Assembly (NCBI RefSeq): GCF_014207435.1
Contig: NZ_JACHGH010000004.1
Span: 124,001 to 188,000 of the forward strand
Direction of reading: 5' to 3'
DNA: 64,000 bases
From: Salirhabdus euzebyi
GTDB lineage: Bacteria > Bacillota > Bacilli > Bacillales > Alkalibacillaceae
The position numbers and the translations under genes are program-made. The notes below the pieces were generated by a model. The model was not told the DNA's origin. It did not search any database and saw nothing but the letters and a program-made list of their open reading frames with translations. This document shows, piece by piece, positions 59,405 through 64,000 of the stretch. Each line of letters opens with the position of its first letter. The first letter of the stretch is position 1.

Positions 59405-60066
59405 TTGGTATTGTCCTCCTTATTTCTGTTCTGCTAATCGGTTTTCCGTTATGGAATACTAAGCATTATATGGCATTAAGTTTGGTGATTATGATTGGGT
59501 CCTTTTTACCCTTTATGATTAGCTTTGCCAGGAAAAAAGTGATGAGTAGAGAACTTGTAGTGGTGGCCATTTTAGCTGCCATTGCTGCGGTTAGTAGAAT
59601 TCCATTCGCATCGATACCAAGTGTTCAGCCAACGACGTTTGTCATTATTACCGCAGCAATTGTCCTTGGCCCACAAAGCGGATTCGTCGTCGGTACTTTA
59701 GCAGCAATTGTATCGAACATATTTTTAGGACACGGACCGTGGACCCCGTGGCAAATGTATGCATGGGGCATGATTGGTTTAACTGCAGGGTTACTCGGGA
59801 AGACGTGGCTAATGCAAAATAAGCTTGGACGCTGCATCTATGGATTTGTTGTCGGGATAGCATTTGGCTGGATTATGAACTTGTGGTTCGTCGTCGGGGT
59901 TATCCAGGAATTTAATTGGCCAGCTATTTTACTATATTACAGCTCAAGTTTTTACTTTGATTTAGCACACGGAATTTCAAACGTCTTTTTCCTCTGGTTA
60001 TTTAGTGCAGGTTGGATCAAAATCATGCAACGATTTAAGGTAAAATATGGATTGTTCACGAAATAA
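59380..60066 (+). CDS. ECF transporter S component (predicted cobalamin, CbrT-like)
   Basis: A 228-residue protein with about seven helices. The segments VVVAILAAIAAVSRIPF, TTFVIITAAIVLGPQSGFVVG and GHGPWTPWQMYAWGMIGLTAGLLG fit an ECF S component of the CbrT-like type. It supplies the substrate specificity of the neighbouring EcfT and double ATPase. The B12 riboswitch and two DUF4430 proteins upstream indicate cobalamin or a precursor such as cobinamide. ATG 59380 follows GGAGGAGG and lies inside the end of the ATPase gene. Confidence 0.88.
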   Translation: MARTKPFLIGIVLLISVLLIGFPLWNTKHYMALSLVIMIGSFLPFMISFARKKVMSRELVVVAILAAIAAVSRIPFASIPSVQPTTFVIITAAIVLGPQSGFVVGTLAAIVSNIFLGHGPWTPWQMYAWGMIGLTAGLLGKTWLMQNKLGRCIYGFVVGIAFGWIMNLWFVVGVIQEFNWPAILLYYSSSFYFDLAHGISNVFFLWLFSAGWIKIMQRFKVKYGLFTK

Positions 60067-60259
60067 GGGCATAAAAACCATGAGCCTTTAAGTTTTACAG
60101 ATGACTTTCTAATTAATTTCCTGTTTAATTAAAGTAATTAAAGGTTCAGATGGAATAATTGAAGGTTCGAACCAATTAATCGTCCATTCACACGAAATAA
60201 TTATTGATTCAAGGAAGAAAATTGCATAAAACTGGCCACTATTACAAACTTAGCCATAA

Positions 60260-60311
60260 AATAAACCCCTGTTAATGGACTGAACTAACAAAGTCCTTAA
60301 CAGGGGTTTAT
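60260..60311. terminator. bidirectional terminator
   Basis: AATAAACCCCTGTTAA (60260-60275) pairs with TTAACAGGGGTTTATT (60296-60311), with an inner GGACT/AGTCC stem. It ends both the B12 operon and the SET gene. The 190 bases before it hold two AATTNAAGGTTC copies without known role. Confidence 0.9.
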
Positions 60312-60323
60312 TAAGTAGCAATA

Positions 60324-60707
60324 TTAATTTTCTTCTTCGTTAAACCATAATGGTGAATTATTGTCTTCTTCACCATTGTAATTGATTAATATTTCATCGC
60401 CTGCTTTAATGTCGGTGAAGGCATAGAAGTTAAACACGTGATTGTCAAAATCGATTTGGTAAGAAGCATTAGGTGTATACGAGTGATTAAATAACATGCC
60501 GTAACCTAACAGAAAAGCAGTGTGGTTTTTTCCGTATTCAAATGCATAGTCTGCTAGAGTTGTTTTTTCTATATGTTGATGTTCATCGTTTGGATAAGGG
60601 ATAACTGGTGCTTGGTGAATCAATTCGCCTTTTTTGATATTTTCTGTAGCGAATACACCTCTATTATGTTCACCATCGCTTACTTTGGAAGTTTTAATTT
60701 CTATCAT
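60324..60707 (-). CDS. SET-domain protein
   Basis: A 127-residue protein consisting of a bacterial SET domain: RGVFATENIKKGELIHQAPVI, AFLLGYGMLFNHSYTPNASYQ (the NHS motif at the SAM/substrate site) and AGDEILINYNGEED. The family includes lysine methyltransferases, but targets in Firmicutes are not established. ATG 60707 follows AGGTG; the GTG at 60716 lies in that site. Divergent or separate from neighbours. Confidence 0.87.
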   Translation of the reverse strand: MIEIKTSKVSDGEHNRGVFATENIKKGELIHQAPVIPYPNDEHQHIEKTTLADYAFEYGKNHTAFLLGYGMLFNHSYTPNASYQIDFDNHVFNFYAFTDIKAGDEILINYNGEEDNNSPLWFNEEEN

Positions 60708-60771
60708 ATATGTCACCTGCTTTTATTATTAGTTGGAGGATCACTGTATTTTTTGGAACAAAAAGTAAATA

Positions 60772-60803
60772 AAAAAGGCTCTCCCCGTGAGGGAAAGAAC
60801 CTT
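60772..60803 (-). terminator. terminator after the cold-shock gene
   Basis: Minus strand: AAGGTTCTTTCC pairs with GGGGAGAGCCTT including G-T pairs, then six T. Confidence 0.85.
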
Positions 60804-60815
60804 TATATTGTAAAG

Positions 60816-61016
60816 TTACGCTTTAACTACGTTAGTAGCTTGAGGTCCGCGTTGACCGTCTTCAATACCGAAAGTCACTGTTTGACCTTCTTCTAAAGTT
60901 TTGAAACCGTCGCCTTGAATAGCTGAGAAGTGAACGAATACATCGTCTCCGCCTTCTACTTCAATAAATCCGAAACCTTTGTCTGCGTTAAACCATTTTA
61001 CTTTACCTGTGTTCAT
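60816..61016 (-). CDS. cold-shock protein (CspA/CspB family)
   Basis: A 66-residue single OB-fold protein. RNP1 KGFGFIEV and RNP2 VFVHFSAI are intact, as is GPQATNV near the end. It binds single-stranded RNA and DNA and acts as an RNA chaperone. AGGAGG precedes ATG 61016; an upstream in-frame ATG at 61076 is not used by the family. The transcript probably has a long 5' leader, because there is no other gene for 200 bases, and such leaders often regulate csp genes. The specific paralogue (B, C or D) cannot be told. Confidence 0.95.
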   Translation of the reverse strand: MNTGKVKWFNADKGFGFIEVEGGDDVFVHFSAIQGDGFKTLEEGQTVTFGIEDGQRGPQATNVVKA

Positions 61017-61220
61017 TGTGTTTCCTCCTAGTGCTTTAAAGCACGATATATTTACTATCCTTGTTCTCATACTCATTCAAGACAAAATTACTTTAAGTAT
61101 TTCGACTAGCCTTCATCATATTACGAACAACAATAACAGAGTTAAGCATAACACAAACAAAAAAGAAAAGAAAGCGCCACTTTAAAAAAAGGGCACAAAT
61201 TGCAAAAAAAAGTTAAAATG

Positions 61221-61892
61221 TCATGTAGCGAAGATGGGCCATTTGTTTTCTTCAGCAATTTTTTTCATGTCTTCGTCAGGATTCACAACAATTGGATGTT
61301 CAACGAAATGCAATAATGGAATGTCACTCTCACTATCGGCATAAGCCCAGATTTCATTCGTGCCTTTCTCTGATTGAGCAAGTTCTTTCGTGACCCACTT
61401 CTGTACTTGTTTAACTTTTTCTTCGCCGTTAATGATTGTCCCAATTTCTCCCGTACATACACCATTTTGGTCTAACAATAATTCTGTACTAAGGATATGT
61501 ACGTCTAATTGTAGTTCTTTTGCGAAGGCAGTTAAAAAGGGTTTAAGTGCCCCAGAGAGAAGAATAATCATGTCCCCATTTTGTTGATGCTCCCGTACTT
61601 GGCGTACAAGACCTTGGTGAACATCGACCTTTCCAATGTTCACTAGCTGTTGGAAAAATTCTTCTAATTCTAGTTCTGTTTTGCCTTTAAATGTATTTGC
61701 AAAAGCTTTAAAAAATTGTAGACGAAAAGCGTTTTTTCCTTTTACAAGTCCAGTAATTATTGCTTTTACAAGTCCCGTAAACACGATACTCCATTGTTTG
61801 AGGCCAAATGTTTTCTTTCCGACTTGAAACATTACCTTAAAGGAATTTCCTTGATAGAGCGTTCCATCAAAATCAACTGTCACAATTGCCAA
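61221..61892 (-). CDS. HAD-IB phosphatase (SerB/YokA-like)
   Basis: A 223-residue HAD-IB hydrolase: TVDFDGTLYQGNSF (motif I), MIILLSGALKPFL (motif II) and ADSESDIPLLHFVEHPIVVNPD (motif IV, typical of phosphoserine phosphatase-like enzymes). A helical cap of about 70 residues sits between motifs I and II. The substrate is not certain; homologues include phosphoserine and glycerophosphate phosphatases. I start at TTG 61892, after GAGGTG; GTG 61901 three codons earlier lies in that site. Confidence 0.88.
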   Translation of the reverse strand: MAIVTVDFDGTLYQGNSFKVMFQVGKKTFGLKQWSIVFTGLVKAIITGLVKGKNAFRLQFFKAFANTFKGKTELELEEFFQQLVNIGKVDVHQGLVRQVREHQQNGDMIILLSGALKPFLTAFAKELQLDVHILSTELLLDQNGVCTGEIGTIINGEEKVKQVQKWVTKELAQSEKGTNEIWAYADSESDIPLLHFVEHPIVVNPDEDMKKIAEENKWPIFAT

Positions 61893-62157
61893 GCTAATCA
61901 CCTCATTTTCTATCCATTATAGAATGGATTGGAATTGATGTAAATAAATGGGTCCAATACATTTTTATTGATTCCAATTACTAGTATTTCACTTTCCATA
62001 TAAAACTATTGAGCTTTTTATGGGATAATAGAAGAGGAATTTGAACAAAATGAGTGTTTATATTTTTGGTTACATCCTAATGGATTTCAAGATTTTTTGA
62101 AATTTTGTAAACTGTAAATAGACAAAATAGAATTTGATGGTTATTGGAGGCAATGGG

Positions 62158-64000
62158 ATGTTAAATAAAATGATTGATAATAAAAAATCCGGGTTTGTAG
62201 GAGATGCACTAAAGCCTTACTTTAAGAAAGGTTCAAAAGTGGCAATCATGTCCTCCTATTTTACAATATATGCTTTTGAAATGTTAAAAAAGGAATTAAT
62301 GCAGGTCGATGAGGTGCGTTTTTTATTTATTGATCCTACCTTTACTTCGGAAAACTATGCGAAAGGGTCAAAGGATTTTCAGAAATCAGAACGTGAAATG
62401 CGTTTATCAGGCTCTGACTTAGAAATAAAATTACGTAATGAACTAACCCAAGCGAAAATTGCAAAAGAATGTGCCGAGTGGATCAAAGCGAAGGTGCAAA
62501 TGAAATCATTAACTTCTCCTATGACCCAAAGTCGTCTTTATCATATTGAAAATAAAGACGGATCATCTGTCGCGATTCAAGGTAGCTCTGACTTTACAAG
62601 TAGTGGACTGGGTTACACCTACTCTCCTAGTTTGGAAATGAACACACTGATGGACGAGCCACTTTTGACGAAGCAGTATATCGAGTGGTTTAACGATGTG
62701 TGGAAAAATGAGGATATTATAGAGGAAGTAAAGCAGGAAGTTTTAGAGCGAATACAAATTATTTATGAAAACCACACACCGGAATATTTGTATTTCGTTA
62801 CTCTATATAACATATTTAAAGGTTATTTAGATGAGTTGGATGAAGAAGCTATTGTGAAGTCAAAGACTGGCTTCAAAGATACGGAGGTTTGGAACAAGCT
62901 ATATAAGTTTCAAAAGGATGGGGTTCTCGGTGCCATTGACAAACTAGAAAAATATAATGGCTGTATTATTGCAGACAGTGTGGGACTAGGGAAAACGTTC
63001 GAGGCACTTGCCGTTATTAAATATTATGAACTACGCAATGATCGGGTTCTTGTATTGTGTCCCAAAAAGCTGAGAGAAAACTGGCTCATTTACACCCAAA
63101 ATGATAAACGAAATGTATTATCAGCAGATCGATTTAATTATGATGTGCTAAATCATACAGATTTGAGTAGAACAAATGGGTTATCTGGAGATATTAATCT
63201 AGCAACTGTTAATTGGGGTAACTATGACCTCGTCGTCATTGATGAGTCACATAACTTCCGAAACAACGAAGCAAGAAATGATCGGGAGACTCGTTATACA
63301 AGATTAATGAATGAGATTATTAAAGCTGGAGTGAAAACGAAGGTGCTTATGCTTTCAGCGACACCAGTAAACAACAAAATGAATGACTTGAAAAACCAAG
63401 TAGCTTTTATTACGGAAGGAAAAGACGATGCCCTTGAGAGTGCTGGTGTGGAAAGCATTGAAATGACCTTGCGGAAAGCACAACAAAGTTTTAATAAGTG
63501 GCTAAAGCTAGATAATGAGGAAAGAAAAGCAGATTCATTATTAGAAATGTTGAACTTTGATTACTTTAAATTACTAGATACGGTGACTATTGCTAGATCA
63601 AGAAAGCATATTGAAAAATACTATAACTTGTCTGAAATCGGTAAATTTCCGGAGCGATTAAAGCCGATTAATATTAATGCAGACATTGATCAACTAAATG
63701 AGTTTCCAGCGATTAAGGAAGTAAATAAATTAATTAATCGATTGAATTTAAGTGCCTATTCTCCTTTAAAATATGTGTTACCCGAAAAGCAAAGAGAGTA
63801 TAGCCAAAAATATGACCGGAAAGTAAAGGGTGGCTCGGTCTTTAAGCAGATAGATAGGGAGCGTAGTCTTGTCAATTTAATGCGAGTAAATTTATTGAAG
63901 CGAATGGAAAGCTCGATTCATTCATTTGGGATGACAATCGCGTCCCTTTTATCGAAAATCGATGTATTGATAAACAAGCTAGACCATATCCACCAATATT
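62158..64000 (+). CDS. large helicase with PLD-like N terminus (3' end outside window)
   Basis: The frame runs from ATG 62158 (GGAGG at 62146-62150) to the window end, over 614 codons. The N-terminal ~200 residues resemble phospholipase-D-like domains (QGSSDFTSSGLG). Then come SNF2/DEAD-like helicase motifs: ADSVGLGKTFEALA (Walker A, near residue 275), LVVIDESHNFRNN (motif II, near 360) and LSATPVNNK (motif III). It resembles ~1000-residue helicases that often lie in restriction or phage-defence clusters. The 265 bases before it show no feature. The function is inferred only from motifs. Confidence 0.85.
   Translation, partial: MLNKMIDNKKSGFVGDALKPYFKKGSKVAIMSSYFTIYAFEMLKKELMQVDEVRFLFIDPTFTSENYAKGSKDFQKSEREMRLSGSDLEIKLRNELTQAKIAKECAEWIKAKVQMKSLTSPMTQSRLYHIENKDGSSVAIQGSSDFTSSGLGYTYSPSLEMNTLMDEPLLTKQYIEWFNDVWKNEDIIEEVKQEVLERIQIIYENHTPEYLYFVTLYNIFKGYLDELDEEAIVKSKTGFKDTEVWNKLYKFQKDGVLGAIDKLEKYNGCIIADSVGLGKTFEALAVIKYYELRNDRVLVLCPKKLRENWLIYTQNDKRNVLSADRFNYDVLNHTDLSRTNGLSGDINLATVNWGNYDLVVIDESHNFRNNEARNDRETRYTRLMNEIIKAGVKTKVLMLSATPVNNKMNDLKNQVAFITEGKDDALESAGVESIEMTLRKAQQSFNKWLKLDNEERKADSLLEMLNFDYFKLLDTVTIARSRKHIEKYYNLSEIGKFPERLKPININADIDQLNEFPAIKEVNKLINRLNLSAYSPLKYVLPEKQREYSQKYDRKVKGGSVFKQIDRERSLVNLMRVNLLKRMESSIHSFGMTIASLLSKIDVLINKLDHIHQY

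Overview
The window is low-GC DNA from a Gram-positive rod of the Bacillaceae. The evidence is gene content (a yrkEFHIJ-type persulfide cluster, YkuD, a YfmM-like ABC-F protein, CydS, an ECF sigma/DUF4179 pair, a SLAP-domain protein), strong GGAGG ribosome sites, frequent TTG/GTG starts, and two palindromic repeat types I recall from Bacillaceae chromosomes. No rRNA, tRNA, CRISPR array, IS element or prophage was seen. The organism appears to use selenocysteine: two genes carry an in-frame TGA exactly at the catalytic position, each followed by a SECIS-like hairpin.

Layout. 1-4.4 kb: persulfide/sulfur-transfer cluster (DsrE-like yrkE end, TusA-rhodanese yrkF, rhodanese-MBL yrkH, TusA yrkI, TauE exporter yrkJ), a HesB/IscA-like selenoprotein, a CstR-type persulfide sensor and a single-domain rhodanese. 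4.4-8.9 kb: ferritin-like protein with an 11-bp hairpin over its start, DUF302 protein, TetR/MMPL divergent pair. 8.9-12.2 kb: cytochrome bd oxidase cydA-cydB-cydS plus a 31-residue membrane peptide, divergent from a membrane-anchored rhodanese. 12.2-18.2 kb: repeat, small enzymes, topoisomerase III. 18.2-20.7 kb: membrane GGDEF-EAL protein behind a GEMM-I c-di-GMP riboswitch. 20.8-28 kb: TraB-like protein, SLAP protein, HAD, RNase H-like protein, TetR-ABC exporter operon and the MsrA selenoprotein. 28-36.6 kb: two palindromic repeats, SPFH protein with a small ribbon-helix-helix partner, STAS protein, VOC/GNAT/amidase genes, ECF sigma and anti-sigma. 36.6-49.4 kb: ABC-F ATPase, membrane proteins, rRNA methyltransferase, radical SAM protein, a two-domain isoprenoid-synthase-fold protein, MBL hydrolase, SelO, YkuD and a haloalkane-dehalogenase-like hydrolase. 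49.4-53.5 kb: TetR/RND pump.

53.9-60.1 kb is a cobalamin-riboswitch-controlled unit: an LPNTA-anchored surface protein with two transcobalamin-like DUF4430 domains and an alpha/alpha-barrel-like region, a DUF4430 lipoprotein, and all ECF transporter parts (EcfT, a fused double ATPase, an S component). Together they look like a Gram-positive B12 capture-and-import system built from the same fold types as animal intrinsic factor/transcobalamin. The right edge (62.2 kb onward) enters a large PLD-like/SNF2-type helicase gene, cut by the window, of a kind often found with restriction or defence genes.

The strongest candidates for a second look are the two cysteine-free selenoproteins, one of them inside the persulfide locus, and the riboswitch-controlled B12 surface-capture operon.
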